This document shows positions 42,503 through 51,852 of a stretch of 64,000 nucleotides of DNA, in pieces. The position numbers and the translations under genes were made by a program. The notes under the pieces were generated by a model. It was given only the letters and a program-made list of their open reading frames with translations, was not told where the DNA came from and ran no database searches. The DNA comes from JARRNE01 sp963824085 (GTDB lineage: Bacteria > Pseudomonadota > Gammaproteobacteria > Chromatiales > Chromatiaceae). Positions within the stretch are counted from its first letter, which is position 1. Each line of letters starts with the position of its first letter. Where the stretch lies: positions 1 through 64,000 of the forward strand of contig CAWGNT010000020.1 in the NCBI GenBank assembly GCA_963824085.1, written 5' to 3'.

Positions 42503-42952
42503 TCAACGGGTCGATCCGCGCGGGATACCGCTGTTGGCCAGACGGTCCGCGCGCTCGTTCTCCGGGTGACCGGTGTGGCCGCGCACCCACTGCCACTCGA
42601 GATCATGCACCGCCATCGCCTTGTCGAGGCGCTCCCAAAGATCCTGGTTCTTGACGGCTCGCCGGTCGGCGGTGCGCCAGCCGTTGCGCTTCCAGCGCGC
42701 GAGCCACTCGGTAACCCCGCGCTTCACATATTGCGAATCCGTCGTCACGCGGGCCCGACTTGGCCGCTTCAAAGCCTCCAGCGCCCGGATCACCGCCGTC
42801 AGCTCCATGCGGTTGTTGGTGGTCAGCGGCTCGCCGCCGCAAAGCTCTCTCTCATGGCGGCCGTACCTGAGCACCGCGCCCCAGCCGCCGGGCCCCGGAT
42901 TGCGCTTGCACGCCCCGTCCGTGAAGACCTCGACCCTATCAGGCACGGCCAT
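42503..42952 (-). CDS. rnhA: Ribonuclease HI
   Basis: A 149-residue type 1 RNase H that removes RNA from RNA-DNA hybrids. Catalytic residues are visible in EVFTDGACKRNPGPGGWGAV (D), NNRMELTAVIRALEAL (E), VTTDSQYVKRGVTEWLARW (D) and WVRGHTGHPENERADRLAN (H, D). ATG 42952 lies inside the end of the methyltransferase gene, a 14-base overlap that suggests coupling. Confidence 0.96.
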   Translation of the reverse strand: MAVPDRVEVFTDGACKRNPGPGGWGAVLRYGRHERELCGGEPLTTNNRMELTAVIRALEALKRPSRARVTTDSQYVKRGVTEWLARWKRNGWRTADRRAVKNQDLWERLDKAMAVHDLEWQWVRGHTGHPENERADRLANSGIPRGSTR

Positions 42953-43703
42953 TCTGGCGCGCGGTGGGCTCCACTGCCCCTCCGGCAAGAACCCGTCCCC
43001 GGGTCTTCCAGGACGGGCGCAGCGGCGTTAAGGTCGACACGCGCTTCACCGCTCGTATGGCGTATACACCGGCCAACAACGGCCAATACCGCCGTCCCAG
43101 GGTATCCAAAAACGATACCTGCCGGAGCAGCGCACGCCGCCAGGGCGGTCGGAACATGATCATCTCCTGCATCTCGACCTGGAACCCGAGCAGCGACAAC
43201 CAGTCGTTGATCCGAAAAGGGGTAAGGAAGTCGCCGCACCAGGGGACTCTTCTCTGACCCCACCGCGCCAAACGCCAGCCACCCCACAGACTCAGCGCAT
43301 TGAAACCCATCACGACCACGCGCCCTTCGGGGATCAACACCCGCTCGGTCTCCCTCAGGACCTGGTGGCCGTCGCCCGCGAACTCCAGGATGTGGGGCAA
43401 GAAGACCACGTCCACACTATCCGTTGCAATCGGCAAACGAGACGGCGACGCCACCATCTGCGGACCTAAGTTCAGCGGCCGGGCGGAACTTGGCAAGAGA
43501 ATACGGTGGTGGATACGGCTCGCGAGGACAGCCTCCTGAAACTGACCGGTGACGCCCAGCTGAAGCAAGTAGTACCCGAAGGTGTCGTGCAGCATGCGCT
43601 CCAGGCAGTCAGATTCCTCAACCAAGAGCTCCCGTCCGAGTGGTGTCGCGTACCACTCCTCCAGCCGAGCTGAGGGGTCGTCACCCTGGCAACGAGCTGT
43701 CAT
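42939..43703 (-). CDS. Class I SAM-dependent methyltransferase, rnhA-linked
   Basis: A 254-residue Methyltransf_11-type protein. The SAM-binding first motif is weak, but ATDSVDVVFLPHILEFAGDG and LRETERVLIPEGRVVVMGFN are the typical later motifs. This family (often starting LEEWYATPLGRELL, as here) is regularly found just upstream of rnhA and dnaQ in gammaproteobacteria. The substrate is unknown. Confidence 0.88.
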   Translation of the reverse strand: MTARCQGDDPSARLEEWYATPLGRELLVEESDCLERMLHDTFGYYLLQLGVTGQFQEAVLASRIHHRILLPSSARPLNLGPQMVASPSRLPIATDSVDVVFLPHILEFAGDGHQVLRETERVLIPEGRVVVMGFNALSLWGGWRLARWGQRRVPWCGDFLTPFRINDWLSLLGFQVEMQEMIMFRPPWRRALLRQVSFLDTLGRRYWPLLAGVYAIRAVKRVSTLTPLRPSWKTRGRVLAGGAVEPTARQNGRA

Positions 43704-44360
43704 CTCTTACACCACAAGGGACGGTACCAAGAAGGCATACACGGATGCCGGTGGAGCCGCAGACCATCCTCGACCGTACCATAGAGCATGCTCGGCATTT
43801 TTCGTATCGTCCCGACGAAAACAAAACAGAAACAATCGATAAGGTGATTGACCCCTGGCACCGCTGGGCATCTGGTGTGGGGCATGCGCCGGCAGAACGC
43901 GCAGTGATACATCCATGCCGCCTGCGGCTCCGCCTACCCACCACCGCCCCTCATCTCCGGTCGTTTGAGCCGAGCGATGAGGGCAATCACCATAGAGGAT
44001 CAAGAAACTGCGCAAATCCGCTCCCGTTTGCATGAACACGTAGCGGCCCGGGGTCAATGGCCGCGTCGGTCCGCCCGATGCCGGCACCATTGTCTTGCCA
44101 GATCCCTGTCGCTCGCAACCAGCGAACACGGCATTGCGAAATGCCGCGCCGGCTCTACCGGGTTAATAACCACTACCTTGGTCGACCATCTTTCTTGAGG
44201 ATCGCTCCTGGAAGCCCAATACAAGCCAGCTTGACGATAGTACGAACCGGAGGGCCGACAGAACGATGGAGCCACTGCCCGAGACGCTGGAAGGTGACAC
44301 CACAATGATGGACACCGCGATCGATCGGTTGGAGCGTACCAGTCCCCAGGCAAGGCCCGC
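43704..44360. other. Intergenic region between two methyltransferase genes
   Basis: About 650 bp. It should contain the divergent promoters of the rnhA-linked methyltransferase and the FKBP-methyltransferase gene. Several frames of 70-140 codons exist on both strands but none resembles a known family. A short AT-rich patch around 43796-43850 is unusual for the region. Confidence 0.45.
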
Positions 44361-45538
44361 ATGCGGTTTGCCCTCCACTGGCAGAGCAGCATAGGGCGAC
44401 ATACCGACTGCTACGTGGCGACCAAGCTCAACCTCTGGCGGGATATCTTCCCTCCCCAGCTCCAAGTGCAGGTGATGGACCGCCCGGTCGGGCATTGCGC
44501 CTCTCATACCTTCGCCCCGGGCGACCTCCTCCCCGATTGGCGGGAGGATAACCTGTTCCGCGTTCACAACAACCAGTTCAACCGGCGTTTCACGCGCCGC
44601 GGATTCGTCCCACCAAGAAGCGGGCGCTTCTACCCAAAGGGCATCCTGGAGGGCGTGAGTGGCGTTTTCAGCGCGGATCGCCACCCCTTTCGCATGGTCG
44701 AGGTGAGCGCTCAGGACCTGCTTGTCGACTTCAATCACCCCTTGGCCGGCAAACCGCTCCGGCTCGACCTCACCATCGAGGATATCTGGGCGTTCGGGGG
44801 GAGCGCGGCGGTCGCTGCAACGAGGTCGGAGAGCTCGTCAGCACCGATGGTCCGGGCATGCAGGCCAGGTGGCGTGATCTGGCCACCGACTTTTGGTCCG
44901 ACCTACCCTACCTGCGGAAAGACCCTCGCCCGGACAGCGACTTTTATGCCCAACCGCGTTTCGTGGATCACCTCGACCGTGCAGCCCTTGCAGAGGTAAC
45001 TGCGCTCTACGGCCGGCTGGTCCCGAGAGGCGGTAAGCTGTTGGATGTGATGTCGAGCTGGCATTCCCACCTGCCTGAGGGGATGAAGCTCGCCGAGGTC
45101 GTGGGCCTCGGGATGAGCCGCGAAGAGCTTGAGGCCAATCCCGTCCTCGCCAGGCGCGTGGTGCATGACCTGAACGAGACGCCCCAGCTGCCTTTCGACG
45201 ACGCCACCTTCGACGCAGTGATCTGCACGGTGTCCGTCGAGTACTTGACGCGTCCGTTCGAGGTGTTCCGAGAGGTAGCTCGGGTCACCAAGCCCGGCGG
45301 CCATTTCGTCACCACCTTTTCAAACCGGTGGTTTCCACCGAAAGTAATCCAGCTGTGGGAAGGTATTCATGAGCTCGAGCGGCCGGGCCTGGTGTCCGAG
45401 TACTTCCTCGAGTCGGGTCTGTTCGACGACCTCGAGACCTGGTCCCTGCGCGGCCTACCGCGCCCGGCTGACGATAAGTATTCCGATCGACTGGTGACCT
45501 CCGACCCCGTTTATGCAGTGTGGGGCCGGCGCGCTTGA
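44361..45538 (+). pseudogene. FKBP-like/SAM methyltransferase fusion gene, frameshifted in a G run
   Basis: The first part (from ATG 44361) ends with LLVDFNHPLAGKPLRLDLTI, the SlyD/FKBP-type hallmark VDFNHPLAG, after RRFTRRGFVPPRSGRFYPKG. The frame breaks in a six-G run at 44796-44801; one extra G would join it to the second part (CNEVGELVSTDGPGMQARWR onward), which is a class I methyltransferase with LPFDDATFDAVICTVSVEYL and VARVTKPGGHFVTTFSNRWF, ending at 45538. The fused layout is a conserved uncharacterised family as far as I recall. Whether the frame is truly broken or miscalled cannot be told. Substrate unknown. Confidence 0.8.
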
Positions 45539-45618
45539 GCATGCCAGGCATCGACCCCCACGCACACGTTCGGCAAATCGCAGCGGGCAAGGTGCGCTGG
45601 ATGCCGCAGGAGGGTCCG

Positions 45619-46191
45619 TCAGGGGAGGATCTCGACGGGGGTGCCGTCCGTGGTGTAGCGCCAGATCTCGTCAATCGCCATGTCAGAGACAGCGATGCAA
45701 CCCTGCGTCCAGTCCTCGTCGCTGACGATCTGCTGAAGCTTGCGATCGCCGGTCGTCGGCTGACCATGGATCATGATCATGCCGCCCGGGTCTTTCCCGC
45801 TACGGCTGGCGCGGACCCGGTCGGCGTAGCTCGGATAGGATATATGCAACGCCTTCCAGAACCGGCTGTGGGAGGTGCGCCAATCCAGCAGATAACGACC
45901 CTCGGGTGTGCGTCCGTCCCCTTGGCGCTGCTTGTGGCCTTCGGGCTTGAAGCCAAGCGCTATCTGATAGCTGCGAAACGGTTTTTCCCCCTTGATCAGA
46001 TACAATCTGCGCTCGGCCTTCTTCACTACCACCTTGTCGGCGAACAGTGAATCGTATTGACGTTTCTCGGCGCGCGACGGCTCACGGGGTGCCTTGGTCA
46101 TGACGTTGGGCAGGATCGACATGGCGTCAGCTCCAACGCCGCCCACAAGCAACAAGAGACTTGAGATGAGCAGGATGCTCGCGCGCTTCAC
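45619..46191 (-). CDS. L,D-transpeptidase (YkuD domain) family protein
   Basis: A 190-residue exported protein. An N-terminal hydrophobic signal (RASILLISSLLLLVGGVGA) precedes a YkuD domain (residues about 50-188) with MIMIHGQPTTGDRK and the catalytic DWTQGCIAVSD, which holds the nucleophilic Cys and, upstream, the His. Such enzymes act on peptidoglycan cross-links or attached lipoproteins, like YafK and ErfK types. It stands alone, converging with the FKBP-methyltransferase gene. Confidence 0.9.
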   Translation of the reverse strand: MKRASILLISSLLLLVGGVGADAMSILPNVMTKAPREPSRAEKRQYDSLFADKVVVKKAERRLYLIKGEKPFRSYQIALGFKPEGHKQRQGDGRTPEGRYLLDWRTSHSRFWKALHISYPSYADRVRASRSGKDPGGMIMIHGQPTTGDRKLQQIVSDEDWTQGCIAVSDMAIDEIWRYTTDGTPVEILP

Positions 46192-46293
46192 GCCGGCAAC
46201 GACTCCGCTAATGGCCTCGGTGAGATTCTAGCGGCTAGCACCCCAGAAGCGCCAGCTCCGAAGGCATCGGCAGGCGAGATTTTCTGCTCTAAG

Positions 46294-46647
46294 TCAGACA
46301 GAACGGAAAGGAACGTGAGATTTCGCGTGATGTCGACTGCGCCTTTCGGGCGATACTTTGTTTAGATTCGTCGTGCCAGGGGACTTGCTTTCCGATTCAG
46401 CATGGTACGGCTCTAATCGAACGCCTTTCCGATGGCGCTCAGCGTCGGTAATCGCAACATCGAGCTGGGACTCCGGCACGCGCATGGCCATGGCCACGTC
46501 CGACAGACTATAGCGGGGCTCGCCGGTGACGGGATCGACCCCCGATGGCTCGACTCCCATCTGCTCGAGGGTCTCTCGGAAGGTGCCGAGCATGAGACTC
46601 GCGGTCTCAGGCTGGCTCGCGAGGAAGCGGAAGGCCTCCCCCCACAC
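46294..46647 (-). CDS. Hypothetical protein, 5' end uncertain
   Basis: A 117-residue frame from GTG 46647: WGEAFRFLASQPETASLMLG, then GVDPVTGEPRYSLSDVAMAM and RVPESQLDVAITDAERHRKG, a protein-like composition with a charged tail. In a neighbouring frame just upstream, MPFPSVDDAFLTL with an ATG looks like a natural start, so a frameshift near 46660 may separate the two. I do not recognise a family. It follows sufT on the same strand. Confidence 0.45.
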   Translation of the reverse strand: MWGEAFRFLASQPETASLMLGTFRETLEQMGVEPSGVDPVTGEPRYSLSDVAMAMRVPESQLDVAITDAERHRKGVRLEPYHAESESKSPGTTNLNKVSPERRSRHHAKSHVPFRSV

Positions 46648-46741
46648 GCCGGACTCGCGGGGTCCGCCAAGGTCAAGAATGCGTCGTCAACGGACGGAAA
46701 GGGCATAAGGGTCCGAAGAGGGTCAGCGTTTCGGCGCCGAC

Positions 46742-47152
46742 TCACATCAGTCCGAGCTGCAGCTGCGCCTCTTCGGTCATCTTGTCCTGGCTCCACGGTG
46801 GGTCCCAGACGAGCTCGACCTCTACGTCGCCAACCCCATCCACCTTCTGGACCGCCTCCTTAACCATGACTGGCATCATGCCTGCGACAGGGCAGGCGGG
46901 GGCGGTCAAGGTCATGTCGATCGCGACGCTGCCGTCGTCGCCGATGTCGATCCGGTAGATGAGCCCGAGGTCATAGAGATTCACCGGAATTTCGGGATCG
47001 TAGACCGTTCGCAGCGCCTCGATGATCGGTTCGCGCAGCTCCCCTGCATCCATCCGCTCGACAGCAGCGTGCATCCCATGCTCAGGCTCGGGGTTGGTCG
47101 CCCGGGCGTCGTCATGCCGACCAAATCCGGCAAATCGTGCGAGTCTATTCAT
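46742..47152 (-). CDS. sufT: SufT-like iron-sulfur assembly factor (DUF59/MIP18)
   Basis: A 136-residue protein whose domain starts near residue 37: REPIIEALRTVYDPEIPVNL, YDLGLIYRIDI, and MTLTAPACPVAGMMPVMVKE with the conserved cysteine; VELVWDPPWSQDKMTEEAQ ends it. SufT-type proteins help mature Fe-S proteins. The N-terminal 30 residues are poorly conserved, so an inner ATG (near 47074) is possible. Last gene of the sufB-C-D-T group. Confidence 0.9.
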   Translation of the reverse strand: MNRLARFAGFGRHDDARATNPEPEHGMHAAVERMDAGELREPIIEALRTVYDPEIPVNLYDLGLIYRIDIGDDGSVAIDMTLTAPACPVAGMMPVMVKEAVQKVDGVGDVEVELVWDPPWSQDKMTEEAQLQLGLM

Positions 47153-47233
47153 GGTCGATCTCTTAGTACACTCTTGGCCAGGTTTTCACGAGTTGTGGCC
47201 TGCAGTTGAGCAAGTCTGGGAAAGACAAGGAGA

Positions 47234-48565
47234 TCACTCCAACGGTGCCATCTCCAGCCTCTCTCCCACCAAACCGCTAACGTAATCTTGGAGGGCCTCC
47301 GGGGCGATGGCCCGCGTAATCTCCTCGGCGAAGCCCATGCACAACATTCGTCGGGCCATCGATGCCCCGATTCCGCGCGTGCGCAGGTAGAAAAGCGCAT
47401 CCGCCTCGATCTGCCCCACCGTCGTACCGTGGCTGCACTTCACGTCGTCGGCGTGAATCTCCAGCTGGGGCTTGGCGTCGACCTCCGCATTGCGAGACAA
47501 GAGCAGGTTCTTGTTCGACAGATGGGCGTCCGTCTTTTGGGCGTCTTGCGCGACGAAGACACGACCGTCGAATACTGCACGCCCCCTGCCGTACAGGATA
47601 CCCTTGAAGGTCTCCCGGCTTTGGCAACGAGGCACCCCGTGCTCAACGTCGAGGTGAAAGTCAGTGACCTGCTTGTCGCCTGCGAGGTACAGGCCCTTCA
47701 AGTCGCACTCGGCCCCCTGATCGGCAAAACGCACCACAAGATCCGTCCTCGCCCAGGCCGCGCCGAGGGCGATGTTCACCCCCTCGTAACGGCTGTCCGC
47801 CCCTTGGCTCACATAGAGGCCGGTCAAATGAAAGGCGTTGAGGCTCTCCTGCTGCATGCGATAGTGCCTGAAGATGGCCGCGCGCCCGAGGGAGAGCTCC
47901 AGCACGGAGTTGGTGCAGTAGAGGGAATCGCCTAAGCTCACGTAACGTTCGATGAGCGTCGCCTGCGCACCCTCTTCCAAGGCGAAGAGGTGGCGCGGCT
48001 GCGCGACCCGAGGCTCGTCCATTCCGACCGACAAATGGATAAGCTCGAGGGGCCGCTCCATGGCGATACCGGCGGGCAGCAAGAGCACGAACCCGTCGTC
48101 GATCCCTGCGGTGTTGACGGCGGCGAAGACATGCGCGCCGTCGCCCGCAACCGTGGTCAGGCGTTCCTCCACGGCGTCCGGATCCGCTTCAAGGATGTCC
48201 CGCAGGCTGCCCGCGCGCACCCCCTCCGGCAGATCGTCCAACTGCGACAAGGCCGGAACGAAGCGCCCATTCACCAGCACCGCGCGGTAGGACTCCAGAC
48301 CCGGAACCAACAGATCCTCCAGATCGGCCTCCTCGACGCCGGTCACTGGCTCGGCATAGCGGGCGAACCCCTGCTCGACCAGCGCCTTTGTCGATGTATA
48401 CCGCCAACCCTCTTTCTTGCTGTCTGGAATGCCCTCTGCCCGCACGCGCTCACGTGCGCTCGTTCGCCGAGCCTCCAGCCACGCAAGTCCGGATCCTGGC
48501 AAGGACTCTCCGCTCCCTTCAAGCCAACCTTCAAGGGTCGCCGGCGTCTTCGCCTCGCCGCTCAT
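47234..48565 (-). CDS. sufD: Fe-S cluster assembly protein SufD
   Basis: A 443-residue scaffold subunit of the SufBC2D complex. Landmarks are KEGWRYTSTKALVEQGFARY near the N-terminus and, in the C-terminal beta-helix, FHLDVEHGVPRCQSRETFKG, VFDGRVFVAQDAQKTDAHLS and IHADDVKCSHGTTVGQIEAD, including the conserved His in KCSHG. It overlaps sufC by four bases. Confidence 0.95.
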   Translation of the reverse strand: MSGEAKTPATLEGWLEGSGESLPGSGLAWLEARRTSARERVRAEGIPDSKKEGWRYTSTKALVEQGFARYAEPVTGVEEADLEDLLVPGLESYRAVLVNGRFVPALSQLDDLPEGVRAGSLRDILEADPDAVEERLTTVAGDGAHVFAAVNTAGIDDGFVLLLPAGIAMERPLELIHLSVGMDEPRVAQPRHLFALEEGAQATLIERYVSLGDSLYCTNSVLELSLGRAAIFRHYRMQQESLNAFHLTGLYVSQGADSRYEGVNIALGAAWARTDLVVRFADQGAECDLKGLYLAGDKQVTDFHLDVEHGVPRCQSRETFKGILYGRGRAVFDGRVFVAQDAQKTDAHLSNKNLLLSRNAEVDAKPQLEIHADDVKCSHGTTVGQIEADALFYLRTRGIGASMARRMLCMGFAEEITRAIAPEALQDYVSGLVGERLEMAPLE

Positions 48566-49314
48566 GCAGCCTCCTCTCCCGCAATCCAGCCGTAGCCCTT
48601 CTCTTCGAGCTCGCGCGCCAATTCCTTACCGCCGGACCGGATGATGCGGCCGTTCGCCAATACATGGACGTAATCCGGGACGATGTACTCGAGCAGCCGC
48701 TGATAATGGGTCACAACGATCATGGAGCGCTCCGGGCTGCGCAAGGCGTTGACGCCATCGGCGACGATGCGCAGCGCATCGATGTCGAGGCCAGAGTCGG
48801 TCTCATCTAGGATCGCCATCTTGGGCTCCAGCAGCGCCATCTGGAAAATCTCGTTGCGCTTCTTCTCTCCGCCCGAGAAGCCCGCGTTGACGGCACGCTT
48901 GAGGAGGCTGTCGTCCAGGTGCAGAACCTTGAGCCTTTCCTTCATCAGACGCATGAAGGAGACCGCGTCCAGCTCCGGCTCGCCGCGCGCCGTACGGATG
49001 GCGTTCAAAGCGGTCTTCAAGAAATAAGTGTTGTTCACGCCCGGCAGCTCCACCGGGTACTGGAAGGCGAGAAAGAGTCCCTTTTGAGCCCGCTCTTCCG
49101 GCTCCAGCCCCAGCAAATCCTCCCCTTCGAATAGGACCGAGCCGCCAGTGACCTCGTAGCCCTCGCGGCCGGATAGGACGTGGGCAAGGGTGCTCTTGCC
49201 GGAGCCATTCGGACCCATGATGGCATGTATCTCCCCGGCCGCGATCTCGAGATCGAGCCCCCTCAGGATTTCCTTGCCGTCCACATTGGCCGTAAGTCCC
49301 TTGACCGATAACAT
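48562..49314 (-). CDS. sufC: Fe-S cluster assembly ATPase SufC
   Basis: A 250-residue ABC-type ATPase that drives cluster assembly on SufB/SufD. The Walker A is IMGPNGSGKSTLAHVLSGRE, the signature is NAGFSGGEKKRNEIFQM and the Walker B is MAILDETDSGLDIDALRIVA, the exact SufC variants. ATG 49314 begins MLSVKGLTANVDGKEIL; the upstream extension is not conserved. It overlaps sufD. Confidence 0.97.
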   Translation of the reverse strand: MLSVKGLTANVDGKEILRGLDLEIAAGEIHAIMGPNGSGKSTLAHVLSGREGYEVTGGSVLFEGEDLLGLEPEERAQKGLFLAFQYPVELPGVNNTYFLKTALNAIRTARGEPELDAVSFMRLMKERLKVLHLDDSLLKRAVNAGFSGGEKKRNEIFQMALLEPKMAILDETDSGLDIDALRIVADGVNALRSPERSMIVVTHYQRLLEYIVPDYVHVLANGRIIRSGGKELARELEEKGYGWIAGEEAA

Positions 49315-49373
49315 CGATTGCCTCCGCGTTCTCGCGCTATGCAAATTTCGTTGATGGGTGAGCTTCGCCGGAA

Positions 49374-50816
49374 TCAGCCCACGGCGCCTTCCAGGCTGAT
49401 GCTCAGGAGCTTCTGGGCCTCCACGGCAAACTCCATCGGGAGCTCCTTGAACACCTCCTTACAGAAGCCGTTGACGATCATCGACACCGCGTCCTCTGGA
49501 GACAGTCCGCGGCTACGGCAGTAGAAGAGCTGGTCCTCGCTGATCTTGGAGGTGGTCGCCTCGTGCTCCATTTTGGCGGTCGGGTTCTTCACCTCGATAT
49601 ACGGAAAGGTGTGCGCCGCACACTTATCGCCGATGAGCAAAGAGTCGCACTGCGTATGGTTGCGAGCGTTCTCCGCCCGCTGGGCGATGCGCACCAAGCC
49701 TCGGTAAGCCTGATGCCCGCGTCCGGCAGAGATTCCCTTGGAGACGATGGTCGATCGGGTGTTGCGCCCGATGTGGATCATCTTGGTCCCCGTGTCCGCC
49801 TGCTGACGGCCTTTTGTCACGGCCACCGAGTAGAATTCGCCGACAGAATCCTCCCCGCGCAGGATGCAGCTCGGATACTTCCAGGTGATGGCAGAGCCCG
49901 TCTCCACCTGTGTCCAGGAGATCTTGGAGCGCGCGCCGCGGCAATCGCCGCGTTTGGTGACGAAGTTGTAAATGCCACCGCGCCCTTCTGCGTCCCCCGG
50001 ATACCAGTTCTGCACCGTGGAGTACTTGATCTGCGCATCGTCCAGGGCGATCAGCTCCACCACCGCTGCGTGCAGCTGGTTCTCATCGCGCATTGGGGCC
50101 GTGCAGCCCTCCAGGTAGCTAACGTAGCTGCCCTCCTCTGCGATGATCAGGGTCCGCTCGAACTGCCCGGTGTTCTTCGCGTTGATCCGAAAGTAGGTGC
50201 TGAGCTCCATGGGACAGCGCACACCCTTGGGTACGTAGACGAAAGTCCCGTCGCTGAACACCGCGGAATTGAGTGCCGCGTAGAAATTGTCCGTGTGAGG
50301 CACCACCGAGCCCAAGTACTTCTGCACCAGCTCCGGGTGGTCGTGCACGGCTTCGGAGATCGAGCAGAAAATCACGCCCGCATCCGCGAGCTTCTCGCGG
50401 AAGGTCGTCGCCACCGAGACGCTGTCGAAAACCGCGTCGACCGCGACGCCGGCGAGCGCCTTCTGCTCCTCGATGGGAATGCCGAGCTTCGCATAGGTCT
50501 CGAGCAGCGCCGGATCGACCTCGTCCAGGCTCTTCGGCCCGTCCTTCTTCTTGGGCGCCGAGAAGTAGGAGACGGCCTGATAATCAATGGCCGGGTAGTG
50601 CACCGAGGCCCACTTCGGGGTCGGCATGGTCAGCCAGTGCCGATAGGCCTTCAGCCGCCACTCGAGCATGAACTCGGGCTCCCCTTTAAGCACAGAGATG
50701 GCGCGAACGACACCCTCGTTGAGGCCCGGAGGCAAAGTATCCGAGTCGATATCGGTCACAAAGCCGTGTTCGTATTCCGATTTGACGAGGTCTTCGACTG
50801 CTTGGGCTGCACTCAT
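49374..50816 (-). CDS. sufB: Fe-S cluster assembly protein SufB
   Basis: A 480-residue scaffold protein. It has YEHGFVTDIDSDTLPPGLNE, MLEWRLKAYRHWLTMPTPKW, FRINAKNTGQFERTLIIAEE, VQNWYPGDAEGRGGIYNFVT and SLLIGDKCAAHTFPYIEVKN, which supply the conserved Cys and Glu of the assembly site. First gene of the sufB-C-D-T operon. No sufS, sufE/U, sufA or IscR/SufR gene is next to it in the window. Confidence 0.97.
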   Translation of the reverse strand: MSAAQAVEDLVKSEYEHGFVTDIDSDTLPPGLNEGVVRAISVLKGEPEFMLEWRLKAYRHWLTMPTPKWASVHYPAIDYQAVSYFSAPKKKDGPKSLDEVDPALLETYAKLGIPIEEQKALAGVAVDAVFDSVSVATTFREKLADAGVIFCSISEAVHDHPELVQKYLGSVVPHTDNFYAALNSAVFSDGTFVYVPKGVRCPMELSTYFRINAKNTGQFERTLIIAEEGSYVSYLEGCTAPMRDENQLHAAVVELIALDDAQIKYSTVQNWYPGDAEGRGGIYNFVTKRGDCRGARSKISWTQVETGSAITWKYPSCILRGEDSVGEFYSVAVTKGRQQADTGTKMIHIGRNTRSTIVSKGISAGRGHQAYRGLVRIAQRAENARNHTQCDSLLIGDKCAAHTFPYIEVKNPTAKMEHEATTSKISEDQLFYCRSRGLSPEDAVSMIVNGFCKEVFKELPMEFAVEAQKLLSISLEGAVG

Positions 50817-51307
50817 GTTGCCTGGCTCCGATTCCTGAGCATTTCGCTAGGAAATAACTATACGGGTCTACGAATTCGTTTCAATACCGCATTCGTAAGG
50901 GATTGGCTGCCTCGAGGGCCCGAGGACTTTACTGTATGTCAATGTCTTGACGAACGGAGAGATTTTCAAGGGGCCCACGGCACGGGCGCCGACGTTCGGA
51001 GACTGCGCTTCAACGAGGAAATCGATATTGTATCCGCCAGCCACCGCTTCACGTAGTGCTCGATCGAACCGCACGAGGAAACGAGATGCGGAGACCCGTA
51101 TCCCGCTTTGCCATTGCGACTCTGACGACCCCTGTGCCGCTACCCCCGCCAGAGCGCCACGCTGGCTATCGGCCGAGAACCGCACACGGATCGGCTACCC
51201 GCTCCGGCCAACTTTTCACGACATCAGGCGTGCACAGCCCGGTCAATGCGAATTGTCAATCGCATAAGAAGCGGCCGGGCTGCACGGGGTGGGGCCGAGG
51301 CGTTTCG
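50817..51307. other. Region upstream of sufB
   Basis: About 490 bp that should hold the suf promoter. A minus-strand frame of about 105 codons (50868-51185) contains RFDRALREAVAGGYNIDFLV and KTLTYSKVLGPSRQPI, which looks more protein-like than its surroundings, but I recognise no family and the start is unclear. It could be a decayed or very small gene. No IscR-type site was identified by eye. Confidence 0.4.
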
Positions 51308-51808
51308 CTACATCGCCATCTCCAGGTCGTCGCTGACCTTGTCGACCCCCGCCTGGGCGCATTCCTCGTCGGTCTCGCCGGAAGGCGCACCGCTGACGCC
51401 CACGGCTCCGAGCAGCGAGCCCCCCGCTTGGATGGGGACCCCTCCTGCGGACATGACCAGACCGTCTACCCGTCCGATTGGCGTGTCTGCGCGATTGCCG
51501 AGCGCCGACGTCGCCGCATTGAAGTTCACGGCGGTGAATGCCTTCATCTTGCTGATCGGGACCGTGATCGGGGCGGCGATGGTATCCCGCAGCTGCACTT
51601 GCACTACCCCTTCGCGATCCACGACGGTCGCGGCGATTTGAATGCCCTTCTTGCGGCAAGCCTCGATAGCAGCCTGGGCTACCTTGACCGCCACATCCGT
51701 AGAGAGGCGCTTGACCGAGACCACCATCGTGTCTTCGCCATGCGCGGGAGCCGCAACGAGCGCGGCGATTAGCGCGGCGGGAGCTACCATATGCGTCGCG
51801 TTCTTCAT
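51308..51808 (-). CDS. Exported GlcG/HbpS-type (DUF336) heme-binding-like protein
   Basis: A 166-residue protein with a signal peptide (THMVAPAALIAALVAAPAHG, cut after AHG) and a HbpS/GlcG domain: VAQAAIEACRKKGIQIAATV, VVDREGVVQVQLRDT, KMKAFTAVNFNAATSALGN and GGVPIQAGGSLLGAVGVSGA, with the C-terminal DEECAQAGVDKV. The family includes heme-binding extracellular sensors and proteins of unknown role. ATG 51808 starts the signal peptide. It is 44 bp downstream of ispG. Confidence 0.88.
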   Translation of the reverse strand: MKNATHMVAPAALIAALVAAPAHGEDTMVVSVKRLSTDVAVKVAQAAIEACRKKGIQIAATVVDREGVVQVQLRDTIAAPITVPISKMKAFTAVNFNAATSALGNRADTPIGRVDGLVMSAGGVPIQAGGSLLGAVGVSGAPSGETDEECAQAGVDKVSDDLEMAM

Positions 51809-51852
51809 TCTTTGACCTCTGGCATGATCCAACGAAGCGGGCTGGGACGCCG

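Noticed and set aside
43640..44129. Frames on both strands between the two methyltransferase genes.
   Set aside because: They overlap one another out of phase and none shows conserved motifs or a ribosome site.
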